Assembly (NCBI RefSeq): GCF_022846655.1
Contig: NZ_AP025667.1
Location: 1,959,001 to 2,023,000 of the forward strand
DNA: 64,000 nucleotides
Direction: 5' to 3'
From: Streptomyces seoulensis
GTDB taxonomy: Bacteria; Actinomycetota; Actinomycetes; Streptomycetales; Streptomycetaceae
Below, one piece after another: positions 9,467 to 18,056 of the stretch. Below the pieces are notes generated by a model. The model was not told the origin of the DNA. It did not search any database and saw only the letters and a list, made by a program, of their open reading frames with translations. Within the stretch, counting starts at the first letter, position 1. Every line of letters starts with the position of its first letter. Position numbers and translations under genes: made by a program.

Positions 9467-9745
9467 CGTCGTGCAGGGTCCGTCGTCTCGCTTTGAGACG
9501 GTTCGTTTTCGGACACCCGATGCCGTTGCTGTGCGGTGGTGTCCGGGCAGCGTTCCGTGTTTGCACTGCGAATTCCCTGGGGTGACTGTCCTCGGTCAAG
9601 CTGGGCAGGTTGTTCGAGAGTCCGGCCGGAAGTCGACCTTGTGTCCCGGCTGTGCGGTTCGGAAGAGTGGGCGCTCGTCAACCAGCCTTCCGGTTCGTCA
9701 GGTCCCCACAACCTGCCGGGCCGACCCCCCACAGGAGGACGTGAG

Positions 9746-10828
9746 TTGAAGCATCGACGCATACCCGCACGGCGGGCCGCGATCGCCGGAGCGGGTGTTG
9801 CCGCACTGGTCGCCGCGGGTGTCACCTTCCAGACTGCGAACGCCAGCGAACCCGTGAAGTCCGCGCCCGACGCGCGAGTCCTGTCCGCTCCCGCGGCCGG
9901 AAAGCTCGCCTCCACGCTGCTCGCCGACCTCGGCTCCGACAGCGCGGGCAGCTACTACGACGCCCAGGCCAAGAGCCTCGTCGTCAACGTGCTCAACGCC
10001 TCCGCCGCCGATACCGTCCAGGCGGCCGGCGCCAAGGCCAGAATCGTCTCCCACTCCCTCGCCGTGCTCGACGGCGCGCGGTCCACGCTGAAGAAGGACG
10101 CGACGATCCCCGGTACCTCGTGGGCGACCGACCCGGTCTCCAACAAGGTCGTCGTCACCGCCGACAAGACCGTGTCCCAGGCCCAGTGGGCCAAGCTGGG
10201 CAAGGTCGTCTCCGGGCTCGACGGTGCCGCTGAACTCAAGCGGTCCAAGGGGGAGTTCAAGCCCTTCGTCGCCGGTGGTGACGCCATCACCGGGTCGGGT
10301 GGGCGATGCTCGCTCGGGTTCAACGTGACCAAGGGCGGGGCGCCGTACTTCCTCACCGCGGGGCACTGCACCGCGTCGATCTCCAGTTGGGCGGACTCGT
10401 CCGGTGCCACGATCGGGCAGAACGAGGACTCCAGCTTCCCGGGTAACGACTACGGGCTGGTGAAGTACACCGGCGGGGTCGATCACCCGAGCGAGGTCAA
10501 CCTCTACAACGGGTCTGCTCAGCAGATCACGGGGGCGGCCGAGGCCACCGTGGGGATGAAGGTGACCCGTAGCGGGTCCACCACCCAGGTCCACGACGGG
10601 ACCGTCACCGGGCTGAACGCGACCGTGAACTACTCCGAGGGCACGGTCAGCGGGCTGATCCAGACCGACGTGTGTGCGGAGCCCGGGGACAGTGGTGGGT
10701 CGCTGTTCTCGGGGAGCAGTGCTGTCGGGCTGACGTCCGGGGGTAGTGGGGACTGCACCTCCGGCGGGGAGACGTTCTTCCAGCCTGTGACCGAGGCGCT
10801 GTCCGCTACCGGGACTCAGATCGGCTGA
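9746..10828 (+). CDS. sprD: Secreted streptogrisin D-like serine protease precursor
   Basis: The 360-residue preproprotease has a signal peptide ending near ANA-SE (residue 33), a long propeptide of about 140 residues typical of the alpha-lytic prodomain type, and a mature enzyme from VAGGDAITG (Val175). The triad is His207 in TAGHC, Asp235 in GNDYGLV and Ser316 in GDSGGS. The mature wording ([30 protein letters not shown]) follows S. griseus streptogrisin D. The TTG start at 9746 is used because AGGAGG sits 7 bases upstream and no ATG or GTG begins a signal peptide in this frame. Together with the preceding gene it forms a tandem pair of paralogues with very different propeptide lengths. Confidence 0.92.
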   Translation: MKHRRIPARRAAIAGAGVAALVAAGVTFQTANASEPVKSAPDARVLSAPAAGKLASTLLADLGSDSAGSYYDAQAKSLVVNVLNASAADTVQAAGAKARIVSHSLAVLDGARSTLKKDATIPGTSWATDPVSNKVVVTADKTVSQAQWAKLGKVVSGLDGAAELKRSKGEFKPFVAGGDAITGSGGRCSLGFNVTKGGAPYFLTAGHCTASISSWADSSGATIGQNEDSSFPGNDYGLVKYTGGVDHPSEVNLYNGSAQQITGAAEATVGMKVTRSGSTTQVHDGTVTGLNATVNYSEGTVSGLIQTDVCAEPGDSGGSLFSGSSAVGLTSGGSGDCTSGGETFFQPVTEALSATGTQIG

Positions 10829-10842
10829 GTCGTTCTTGTGCT

Positions 10843-10876
10843 GGGCCCCGCTTCTCCTTCGGGAGGGGCGGGGCCC
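10843..10876 (+). terminator. Hairpin after second protease
   Basis: GGGCCCCGC pairs with GCGGGGCCC and the stem continues inward through TTCTCC with two G-U pairs, about 15 pairs in all. It starts 14 bases after the stop codon. Confidence 0.8.
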
Positions 10877-10929
10877 TCGTGCGTCTGCCGTCCCTCGTGC
10901 GTCTTGCCGTCCGTCGTGCGTCTGTCGTC
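10875..10929. repeat. 18-19-bp imperfect tandem repeat, three copies
   Basis: Units beginning CCTCGTGCGTCTGCCGTC occupy about 10875-10892, 10893-10911 and 10912-10929, with a partial fourth copy afterwards. They lie in the 584-base gap between the second protease and dnaE2, which otherwise holds no supported gene. The function is unknown. Confidence 0.7.
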
Positions 10930-11060
10930 CGTTGTGTCGGGGGCGGGGCCGCGCCGGGGGGTGTCCGTCCTCGGTCCGGCGCCCTGTTTCTGTGATGTGT
11001 GCGGGTTGGTGTTCGCCGGCCGCTGCGGGCGGACACCCCCCGGCACGTCCCCTCGCCGCC

Positions 11061-11198
11061 GTGTCCGGCCAGCCGGTCCGTCGTGGTCGTGCCCCAAGGG
11101 GGGGTGTCGTGTCCGGCCTAACGGTTCGTCGTGGTCGTGCCCGAGGGGGCGTCGTGTCCGGCCTACCGGTTCGTCGTGGCCATGCCCAAGGGGGCGTC
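11061..11198. repeat. 45-bp tandem repeat, three copies
   Basis: Three units starting GTGTCCGGCC lie at 11061-11108 (48 bp), 11109-11153 (45 bp) and 11154-11198 (45 bp). Each contains CGTCGTGG and a G-rich run after GCCC. A decayed partial copy may follow. Because 45 is divisible by three, a long antisense frame crosses the array, but nothing else supports coding. The rest of the gap from 10930 to 11340 shows no gene. Confidence 0.8.
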
Positions 11199-11340
11199 GT
11201 CTTCGGATGGGCCGTCGTGGGGGTGGCGGGTAAAGGGGTGCCTGTCCGGCTGGGTCGCGTGGGGTGTCGCCCCGTGGGGTGGGTGTGGTGGTGGGCGGGT
11301 TCTTCGGTGTTTTTGCAGGTGGGAGGGGTGATTGTTTCTG

Positions 11341-11356
11341 TCGTACGCGTGTTCGA
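11341..11356. promoter_or_regulatory. LexA (SOS) box 1 upstream of dnaE2
   Basis: TCGTACGCGTGTTCGA matches the actinobacterial/Gram-positive SOS pattern TCGAAC-N4-GTTCGA at 11 of 12 defined bases. It lies 57 bases before the dnaE2 start. LexA is known to repress dnaE2-type mutagenesis genes in actinobacteria. Confidence 0.8.
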
Positions 11357-11376
11357 TAGTGGGGGTATGGTGGTGT

Positions 11377-11392
11377 TGGAACGAGTGTTCGA
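11377..11392. promoter_or_regulatory. LexA (SOS) box 2 upstream of dnaE2
   Basis: TGGAACGAGTGTTCGA also matches TCGAAC-N4-GTTCGA at 11 of 12 defined bases. Its centre is 36 bases downstream of box 1, about three and a half helical turns, and it ends 20 bases before the start codon, so it probably overlaps the promoter or start point. Confidence 0.78.
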
Positions 11393-11412
11393 TTGGTGTG
11401 GGAGGTGCTGGA

Positions 11413-14400
11413 GTGGCGTTCGCGCATCTGCATGTCGTCTCCGGGTTCTCGCTGCGCCATGGAGCCTCGCATCCGGAGCGGCTCGCCCTGCGTGCCTCCG
11501 AGCGGGGGATGGATGTGCTCGCGCTCACCGATCGGGACACCCTTTCCGGGGCCGTCCGGTTCGCCAAGGCTTGTGCGGGGAGTGGGGTCCGGCCGCTGTT
11601 CGGGGTCGATCTGGGGGTCGAGGTCGCCTCGGGCGGGGGTGGTGGCGGGCGGCTGCGGACTCCCGTGCGCGGGGGTGTCTTCGTCGACGAGTCGGCCGCC
11701 CGGGTGACCTTTCTCGCCCGGGACGGGGCTCGGGGGTGGGGGGAGCTCTGCCGGCTGGTCACCGCCGCCTGGGCGGGTGGGGGCGCCGGGCCGCTGCTGC
11801 CCTGGGGTGAGCATCGGGGCGAGGGGCTTCTGGTGCTGTTGGGGGCCGACTCCGATGTGGGGCGGGCCCTGGCCGCCGGGCGCCCCGACCGGGCTGCCCG
11901 GCTGCTGGCACCCTGGCGGGAGGTCTACGGGGACGCCCTTCGGCTCGAGGTGGTCTGGCACGGGCGGCCGGGTACGGGGCCGGGGTCGCTGAGGCTCGCC
12001 GCTCGTGTTCTCGGGTTCGCCGTGGAGCAGGGGGTGCGGCCCGTGCTCAGTAACGCCGTGCGCTACGCCGACCCTGGGCAGGGGCGCGTCGCCGATGTGC
12101 TGGATGCCGCCCGGCGGCTCGTTCCCATCGATCCGCGCAAGGGGCTCGACTCCGGTGAAGCCTGGCTGAAGGGTGCGGCGGAGATGCTCGGGGTCGCCGA
12201 GCGGGTCGTCGAGGCCGCCGGGTATCGGCGCGAGGTCGCCCTGCGGCTGGTCGAGGAGACTCTCGCCGCCGCGGGGGAGTGCGTCGTCGACCCTGAGGAC
12301 GATCTGGGGATCGGGAGTGTCCGGTTCCCTGAAGGGCGGCTGGTGGGGGCCGGGCGGCGTGGTGCTCAGCGGACGCTCGCCTCCCGGGCCGTCGCGGGGA
12401 TGGTGCGTCTCGGCTATTCCGGACGGCGGGACTACTGGGAGCGGATGCACGGGGAACTGGAGATCATCGGGCATCACGGGTATGCCTCTTACTTCCTGAC
12501 GGTCGCCCAGGTCGTCGATGATGTGCGGGGGATGGGGATCCGGGTGGCCGCTCGGGGGTCCGGGGCCGGGTCCCTCGTCAATCATCTGCTGGGGATCGCG
12601 CATGCCGACCCGGTGGAGCACGGGCTGCTCATGGAGCGCTTCTTGTCCAGGGAGCGGATCGCGCTGCCCGACATCGACATCGATGTGGAGTCCGCTCGGC
12701 GGCTCGAGGTCTACCGGGCGATCATCGGGCGGTTCGGGAGTGAGCGGGTCGCCACCGTCGCCATGCCCGAGACGTATCGGGTGCGGCACGCCATCCGGGA
12801 CGTGGGCGCCGCCCTGTCCATGGACCCTGCCGAGATCGACCGGGTGGCCAAGGCCTTTCCGCATGTCCGGGCCCGCGACGCCCGGATCGCCCTCGCGGAG
12901 TTGCCCGAGCTGAAGGCGCTCGCGGGGGAGCAGGAGCGGTACGGGGTGCTGTGGGACCTGGTGGAGGCGCTGGACGCCCTGCCGCGTGGGATCGCCATGC
13001 ATCCCTGCGGGGTCCTGTTGTCCGACGCCTCGCTGCTCCGGCGTACTCCGGTGGTCCCCACCAGCGGGGAAGGGCTGCCCATGTCGCAGTTCGACAAGGA
13101 GGACGTGGAGGACCTGGGGCTGCTCAAGCTCGATGTGCTCGGGGTGCGGATGCAGTCGGCCATGGCGCACGCCGTCGCCGAGGTGGAGCGGGCCTCCGGG
13201 GAGCGGGTCGACCTGGACGCCCTGCCGGAAGGGGACCCGGAGACCTACGGGCTCATCCGGTCCACCGAGACGCTCGGGTGCTTCCAGATCGAATCGCCCG
13301 GGCAGCGGGATCTCGTGGGGCGGCTCCAGCCGGACTGTTTCGGGGATCTCGTCGTGGACATCTCGTTGTTCCGGCCCGGCCCCGTCGCCGCCGACATGGT
13401 GCGGCCGTTCATCGAGGCCCGGCACGGGCGGGCGCCTGTGCGGTATTCGCATCCGGATCTCGAACCGGTGCTGCGGGACACGTACGGCGTCGTGGTCTTC
13501 CATGAGCAGATCATCGACATCCTTGTGGTCATGACCGGTTGCGGGCGCGGGGAGGCCGACGCGGCGCGGCGGCTGCTCTCCGACCGTGAGACGCAGGGGC
13601 GCGTCCGGGTGTGGTTCGCACAGCGGGCCGAGGCGAAGGGGTACGACGCGGAGACCGTTCGGCGGACCTGGGAGATCGTCGAGGCTTTCGGGTCGTACGG
13701 CTTCTGCAAGGCGCACGCTGTCGCTTTTGCCGTGCCCACTTACCAGTCGGCCTGGCTCAAGGCGCATCACCCGGCCGCTTTTTATGCCGGGCTGCTCACC
13801 CATGATCCGGGGATGTATCCCAAGCGGCTGCTGCTGGCGGACGCGCGGCGGCGCGGGGTGCCGGTCCTGCCGTTGGACGTGAACGTGTCCGGGGTCGCCC
13901 ATCGAATCGAACTGGTGTCTGGTTCGGGGGCGTGGGGGATACGCCTCGCCCTCGCCGATGTGCACGGGATCAGCGAGGCGGAGGGCGCCCGGATCGCCGA
14001 GGGGCAGCCGTACGCGTCCCTGCTGGACTTCTGGGAGCGGGGGCGGCCGGGGCGGCCGCTCGCCCAACGGCTGGCTCAGGTCGGGGCGTTGGACGCCTTC
14101 GGCGGCAACCGGCGTGATCTGCAGTTGCATCTGGCCGAGTTGCACCGGGGCTCGCGGGGCGGGCGTGGCGATCAGCTTCCGCTGGGCGGTGGGCGGCGGA
14201 CCGCTTCCGCCGGGCTGCCCGACCTGTCGGACGCCGAGCGGCTCAGTGCCGAGCTCGGCGTGTTGTCCATGGACGTCTCCCATCACCTGATGGACGACCA
14301 CCGGGGTTTCCTGGAGGAGTTGGGTGTGGTGTCGGCCCGGCGGCTGCGGGAGGCCCGGCACGGGGAGACCGTGCTGGTCGCGGGCGCCAAGGCGGCCACC

Positions 14401-14847
14401 CAGACGCCGCCCATCCGGTCCGGCAAGCGCGTCATCTTCAGCACCCTGGACGACGGTACGGGACTGGTCGACCTGGCCTTCTTCGACGACTCCCACGACA
14501 CCTGCGCCCACACCGTCTTCCACTCCTGGCTGCTGCTGGTGCGCGGAGTGGTGCAGCGGCGGGGGTCGCGCAGCCTGAGTGTGGTCGGGTCGGTCGCCTG
14601 GAACCTCGCCGAACTCGTCGAACTGCGGGCCGAGGGCGGGCTGGAGAAGGTCGCGGCCCGGCTGGCGGAACCCGTTCCCGAGACGAAGGGCGGGGCGGGT
14701 GACGGTAGCGGGCGCCGGATCCGGATGGCCACCGGGTACGAGATGCATCCCTGGGCCGACCTGCGCCCGGCCGGCCAGGAGGTCTCCGAGCAAGGGCCCG
14801 CCGCCATGCGGAAGTTGTGGCATCAGAGTCCGGGGAGCGCGGGATGA
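11413..14847 (+). CDS. dnaE2: Error-prone DNA polymerase DnaE2 (ImuC)
   Basis: The 1144-residue C-family polymerase performs damage-tolerant synthesis in the SOS response. The N-terminal PHP domain begins AFAHLHVVSGFSLRHG and contains VLALTDRDTLSG. The palm domain carries the catalytic aspartates in LPDIDIDV (Asp420 and Asp422), and the C-terminal part contains an OB-fold region (VLVAGAKAATQT onward). The length is typical of DnaE2, shorter than replicative DnaE. The GTG at 11413 follows GGGAGG and gives the conserved PHP start. The next gene overlaps by ATGA, so translation should be coupled. Two LexA boxes directly upstream indicate damage induction. Confidence 0.93.
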   Translation: MAFAHLHVVSGFSLRHGASHPERLALRASERGMDVLALTDRDTLSGAVRFAKACAGSGVRPLFGVDLGVEVASGGGGGGRLRTPVRGGVFVDESAARVTFLARDGARGWGELCRLVTAAWAGGGAGPLLPWGEHRGEGLLVLLGADSDVGRALAAGRPDRAARLLAPWREVYGDALRLEVVWHGRPGTGPGSLRLAARVLGFAVEQGVRPVLSNAVRYADPGQGRVADVLDAARRLVPIDPRKGLDSGEAWLKGAAEMLGVAERVVEAAGYRREVALRLVEETLAAAGECVVDPEDDLGIGSVRFPEGRLVGAGRRGAQRTLASRAVAGMVRLGYSGRRDYWERMHGELEIIGHHGYASYFLTVAQVVDDVRGMGIRVAARGSGAGSLVNHLLGIAHADPVEHGLLMERFLSRERIALPDIDIDVESARRLEVYRAIIGRFGSERVATVAMPETYRVRHAIRDVGAALSMDPAEIDRVAKAFPHVRARDARIALAELPELKALAGEQERYGVLWDLVEALDALPRGIAMHPCGVLLSDASLLRRTPVVPTSGEGLPMSQFDKEDVEDLGLLKLDVLGVRMQSAMAHAVAEVERASGERVDLDALPEGDPETYGLIRSTETLGCFQIESPGQRDLVGRLQPDCFGDLVVDISLFRPGPVAADMVRPFIEARHGRAPVRYSHPDLEPVLRDTYGVVVFHEQIIDILVVMTGCGRGEADAARRLLSDRETQGRVRVWFAQRAEAKGYDAETVRRTWEIVEAFGSYGFCKAHAVAFAVPTYQSAWLKAHHPAAFYAGLLTHDPGMYPKRLLLADARRRGVPVLPLDVNVSGVAHRIELVSGSGAWGIRLALADVHGISEAEGARIAEGQPYASLLDFWERGRPGRPLAQRLAQVGALDAFGGNRRDLQLHLAELHRGSRGGRGDQLPLGGGRRTASAGLPDLSDAERLSAELGVLSMDVSHHLMDDHRGFLEELGVVSARRLREARHGETVLVAGAKAATQTPPIRSGKRVIFSTLDDGTGLVDLAFFDDSHDTCAHTVFHSWLLLVRGVVQRRGSRSLSVVGSVAWNLAELVELRAEGGLEKVAARLAEPVPETKGGAGDGSGRRIRMATGYEMHPWADLRPAGQEVSEQGPAAMRKLWHQSPGSAG

Positions 14848-15821
14848 CCGTTCTCTGCGTGCGTTTCCGCCCGGCCTCGGGCGCGGGTGAGCTCGAGCTG
14901 CCCGAACTGCTCGGGCTGCTGGAGGAGTTCACCCCCGTGGTCGAGGGGCTGCCGCCTGACGGGGCGCTGGCCGACCTGCGAGGGGCCGAGCGGTACTTCG
15001 GGCGGGACGCGGTGGAACTGGCCGCGTTGATCCGGGTACGGGCTCTGGCCCGGTACGGCGTCGACTGCGCGGTCGGCGCCGGACCGGGGCCGATGCTGGC
15101 CCGGATGGCGTTGCGGGAGGCCCGGCCGGGGGCGGTGTGCGCCGTTCCCGAGGGGCCCGGTGCCGTCGCGGAGTTCCTCGCCGGGCTGCCCGTGGTCGCG
15201 TTGCCCGGGGTCGGGGCGGCCACCGCCCGGACCCTGTGCGAGTACGGTCTGGACACCCTGGGGCGGGTCGCCGTCGCGCCGCCCTCCACGTTGCAGCGGC
15301 TGATCGGGGCCAAGGCCGCCCGTGAGCTGCGGGAGCGGGCAGGCGGCGTGGACCGGGGGCGGGTCGTTCCGAACGCCGTCTCCCGGTCGGTGGGGGCCGA
15401 GCGTTCCTTCGGCCTGGACGAGCTGGACCCCGGCCGGCATCGGCGGGCGTTGCTGGCGGATGCCGAGGAACTGGGTTCGCGGCTGCGGGAGATGGAGCGG
15501 GTCTGCCGCTCCCTGACGCTCACCGTGCGCTACGCCGACCGCTCCACCACGGTGCGCGGGCGTACCCTCGCCGAGCCGACCGCACACTCCGCCGACCTCA
15601 CCAGGGCGGCGTACGGCATGTACGAGGCGCTCGGGCTCCAGCGGGCGCGGGTGCGGGCGCTCGCCCTGCGCGCCGAGGGGCTGACCCCGGCCGGGGAGGC
15701 GGCCCACCAGCTCACCTTCGACCCCGTGGACGAGAAGGCCCGCCGGATCGAGGAGGTCGCCGACCTGGCGCGGGCCAAGTTCGGTCCCCGCGCGGTGATG
15801 CCGGGGTCGCTCGCGGCCTGA
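14844..15821 (+). CDS. Degenerate Y-family polymerase-like protein (ImuB-like)
   Basis: The 325-residue protein aligns by eye with Y-family polymerases only from the late palm onward: a SIDEAYLDL-like region has become LPPDGALADLRG, then comes the helix-hairpin-helix LPGVGAATARTL and the little-finger domain. The usual N-terminal catalytic motif is reduced to VLCVRFRP, and only about 25 residues separate it from the palm segment, so the fingers region is missing. The metal-binding acidic residues appear lost, as in ImuB accessory proteins. A QLTFD segment near residues 289-293 could be a weak sliding-clamp motif. Start and stop overlap dnaE2 as ATGA. I infer a non-catalytic partner for DnaE2. 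Confidence 0.8.
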   Translation: MTVLCVRFRPASGAGELELPELLGLLEEFTPVVEGLPPDGALADLRGAERYFGRDAVELAALIRVRALARYGVDCAVGAGPGPMLARMALREARPGAVCAVPEGPGAVAEFLAGLPVVALPGVGAATARTLCEYGLDTLGRVAVAPPSTLQRLIGAKAARELRERAGGVDRGRVVPNAVSRSVGAERSFGLDELDPGRHRRALLADAEELGSRLREMERVCRSLTLTVRYADRSTTVRGRTLAEPTAHSADLTRAAYGMYEALGLQRARVRALALRAEGLTPAGEAAHQLTFDPVDEKARRIEEVADLARAKFGPRAVMPGSLAA

Positions 15822-16009
15822 CGGTACCGGGGCGCAAGGGAACCGAGTTACGCGTGTTGTGGGAGTTTCCGGTGGGATCGGGCGGCTACGCGCAACCTGG
15901 TGACGATTCCACAGCGTGCGGGGGCTTCTGGGCACTGATGGAACTTTTTACCGACGCGTAACTTCACAGTTGCACTACTCGTCCGTAACTTGACGAGTGA
16001 ACAGCATCC

Positions 16010-16026
16010 CGTGATCCGGATCACAG
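16010..16026. promoter_or_regulatory. CRP-like palindrome upstream of the secreted lipase
   Basis: CGTGATCCGGATCACAG contains the perfect 14-base palindrome GTGATCCGGATCAC and fits GTGA-N6-TCAC. A TTGACG hexamer (15990-15995) lies just upstream, so the palindrome may overlap the -10 region. The lipase start is 43 bases downstream. The 190 bases before the site hold no gene. Confidence 0.55.
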
Positions 16027-16069
16027 GGTTAGGCCGTGCACCTCCCTTGAGCCGCAAGGAGATCACACG

Positions 16070-16924
16070 ATGCTGCCCTGGAAACAAGTGCTCAGACCGC
16101 TCGCCGCGCTGCTCCTGGCCGCCGGGCTCGCCACCGTCCCCGCCGCCACCGCCCACGCCGCCCCCAGCAGCGGCTGGAACGACTACTCCTGCAAGCCCTC
16201 CGCCGCCCACCCGCGTCCCGTCGTCCTCGTCCACGGCACCCTCGGCAACTCCGTCACCAACTGGGTGTCGCTCGCGCCGTACCTCAAGGAGCGCGGCTAC
16301 TGCGTCTTCTCCCTCGACTACGGGCAACTGTCCGGCGTCCCCGTCTTCTACGGCCTCGGCCCCATCGACAAGTCGGCCGAGCAGTTGTCCGCCTTCGTCG
16401 ACAAGGTGCTCACCGCCACCGGAGCCGCCAAGGCCGACCTGGTCGGCCACTCCCAGGGCGGCATGATGCCCCGGTACTACCTGAAGTTCCTCGGCGGAGC
16501 CGCCAAGGTGAACGCGCTCGTCGGGATCGCCCCCAGCAACCACGGCACCGACCTGAACGGCCTCACCAACCTGCTCCCGTACTTCCCCGGCGCCGAGAAC
16601 CTGATCAAGGCCAGCACGCCCGCCCTCGCCGACCAGATCACGGGCTCGGCCTTCCTGACCAAGCTCAACGCGGGCGGCGACACCGTCCCCGGAGTGCACT
16701 ACACCGTCATCGCCACCAAGTACGACGAGGTCGTCACCCCCTGGCGCACCCAGTACCTGACCGGCTCCGACGTCCGCAACGTCCTCCTGCAGGACCTGTG
16801 CCCGCTCGACCTGTCCGAACACGTGGCGATCGGCATCTTCGACCGCATCGCCTACCACGAGGTGGCCAACGCGCTCGACCCGTCCCGCGCCACCGCGACC
16901 AGTTGCGCGTCGGCCTTCAGCTGA
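16070..16924 (+). CDS. Secreted lipase (lipase class 2, alpha/beta hydrolase)
   Basis: The 284-residue exported esterase or lipase has a signal peptide ending near AHA-AP (residue 30). VVLVHGTLGN supplies the oxyanion-hole region. The nucleophile is Ser128 in GHSQGG, and the likely partners are Asp219 in TKYDEVV and His251 in SEHVAIG. Cysteines at 41, 78 and in CPLDLS/TSCASA suggest disulfides in the secreted enzyme. It would hydrolyse acylglycerols outside the cell. AAGGAG lies before the ATG, supporting the start. A convergent terminator separates it from the monooxygenase gene. Confidence 0.88.
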   Translation: MLPWKQVLRPLAALLLAAGLATVPAATAHAAPSSGWNDYSCKPSAAHPRPVVLVHGTLGNSVTNWVSLAPYLKERGYCVFSLDYGQLSGVPVFYGLGPIDKSAEQLSAFVDKVLTATGAAKADLVGHSQGGMMPRYYLKFLGGAAKVNALVGIAPSNHGTDLNGLTNLLPYFPGAENLIKASTPALADQITGSAFLTKLNAGGDTVPGVHYTVIATKYDEVVTPWRTQYLTGSDVRNVLLQDLCPLDLSEHVAIGIFDRIAYHEVANALDPSRATATSCASAFS

Positions 16925-16931
16925 CGTGACT

Positions 16932-16970
16932 CGGGGCCCTGCCCGGCCTGAGCCGCCCGGCAGGGCCCCG
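16932..16970. terminator. Bidirectional terminator, lipase/monooxygenase
   Basis: CGGGGCCCTGCC and GGCAGGGCCCCG form a 12-bp perfect stem between two convergent genes, 7 bases after one stop and 15 bases from the other. Confidence 0.85.
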
Positions 16971-16985
16971 CGATCGGAGGGGTGT

Positions 16986-18056
16986 TCAGCGTGCGGCGCG
17001 GTTCCGGCCCGTCGCGCGCTGGCGCACCGAGAGGAACAGCGCGGCCGAACCGAGGGCCAGGGCGGCCGCGCCGCCGATGGCCGCGTACGAGGTGCCGGCG
17101 GGGGCGCCGGTCTCCGCCAGTGGGACCGAAGTCCCCTCCGGCCGCAATGCGTTGGGCTCGGTGGCGGTGGGGGCCGGCTCCGCCGAGGTGCTCGGGTCGT
17201 CGTCGCCGTGGCCGTGGTGCTCCACCGTCGAACGGTCGGCGCCGGCCGCGATCTGCCGGTCCGAGGGCGCGGAGGCGGAGGGCGCGGGGGCGGCGGAACC
17301 GGGGGAGACGGGGGAGACGGCGGAGGTGACGGAGGGGCGCGGCGAGGGGGCGGGCGCGGACTTGACCGTGCCGGCCGTCGTCCCGCCGAAGTCCACGTCC
17401 GAGCAGGAGTAGAACGCCTCCGGGCTGTCCGAGCGCTGCCACACCGCGTACAGGAGCTGCCTGCCCGTACGGTCGGGGAGCGTGCCGGAGAACGTGTAGA
17501 AGCCGTCCGTGGCGACCGGGTCGGTGGCCTTCGCCACCGGGTGCTCCAGGTCCAGGTCGGACCAGGCCAGGGGCTTCGCCGGGTCGTAGCCGGGCTTGGT
17601 CGCGTAGACCTCGAAGGTGCCCTTGTGCGGGGCGGTCACCCGGTACTTGAAGGTGTACGAGCCGCTGTGCGCCTTCGTGGCCGGCCAGTCGGCGCGGGCC
17701 AGGTCGAGCCCCTTGAACTCCTCGTTCCCGGCGCTGCACAGTTCGCCGTCGGGGATGAGCTGCTGATGGCGGCCGCCCGCGTCGCCGATCCGGATGCCGT
17801 TCCAGTCGTACAGCGCCTGGGTGCCGCCCGCCGCCACGGCCGCCTGGCAGGCCGCCGACCTCGGGGACTCCGGGCCCTCCGCGAAGCACTGAGCGACCCG
17901 GCTGACCGGATCGCCCATCGAACCGTGCGCCGCCGCGGGTGCGGCGGCGAGCGCGGCCAGGGTGACCGGGGCCAGGCCGAGCGCGGCCGCGGTGGCGGCG
18001 GCCCGGAGCCGCGGCATCCGCTGCCCGCGCGGTGTCGAGGGCGTGGCGAAAAGCAT
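16986..18056 (-). CDS. lpmP: Sortase-anchored AA10 lytic polysaccharide monooxygenase
   Basis: The 356-residue copper enzyme is made with a signal peptide that ends AAA just before His44, the required N-terminal copper ligand of the AA10 family. His130 in ATKAHSGSY is the second histidine of the brace. The catalytic domain runs to about residue 230 and ends CSDVDF. A Ser/Pro/Ala-rich linker with a short His/Asp patch follows. The C-terminus has LAETG (313-317), a hydrophobic helix and an Arg-rich tail, so a sortase should attach it to the wall. That location suggests work on the cell's own surface glycan more than on external chitin. The symbol is given because I recall the S. coelicolor orthologue under this name. 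GAGGAG precedes the ATG. Confidence 0.88.
   Translation of the reverse strand: MLFATPSTPRGQRMPRLRAAATAAALGLAPVTLAALAAAPAAAHGSMGDPVSRVAQCFAEGPESPRSAACQAAVAAGGTQALYDWNGIRIGDAGGRHQQLIPDGELCSAGNEEFKGLDLARADWPATKAHSGSYTFKYRVTAPHKGTFEVYATKPGYDPAKPLAWSDLDLEHPVAKATDPVATDGFYTFSGTLPDRTGRQLLYAVWQRSDSPEAFYSCSDVDFGGTTAGTVKSAPAPSPRPSVTSAVSPVSPGSAAPAPSASAPSDRQIAAGADRSTVEHHGHGDDDPSTSAEPAPTATEPNALRPEGTSVPLAETGAPAGTSYAAIGGAAALALGSAALFLSVRQRATGRNRAAR

Noticed and set aside
10816..14823. 1335-codon open frame on the minus strand across dnaE2 and the repeat array
   Set aside because: It is antisense to a clear DnaE2 gene, with Pro/Arg/Gly/His-rich composition typical of complementary-strand frames in GC-rich DNA and no domain or ribosome-binding site.
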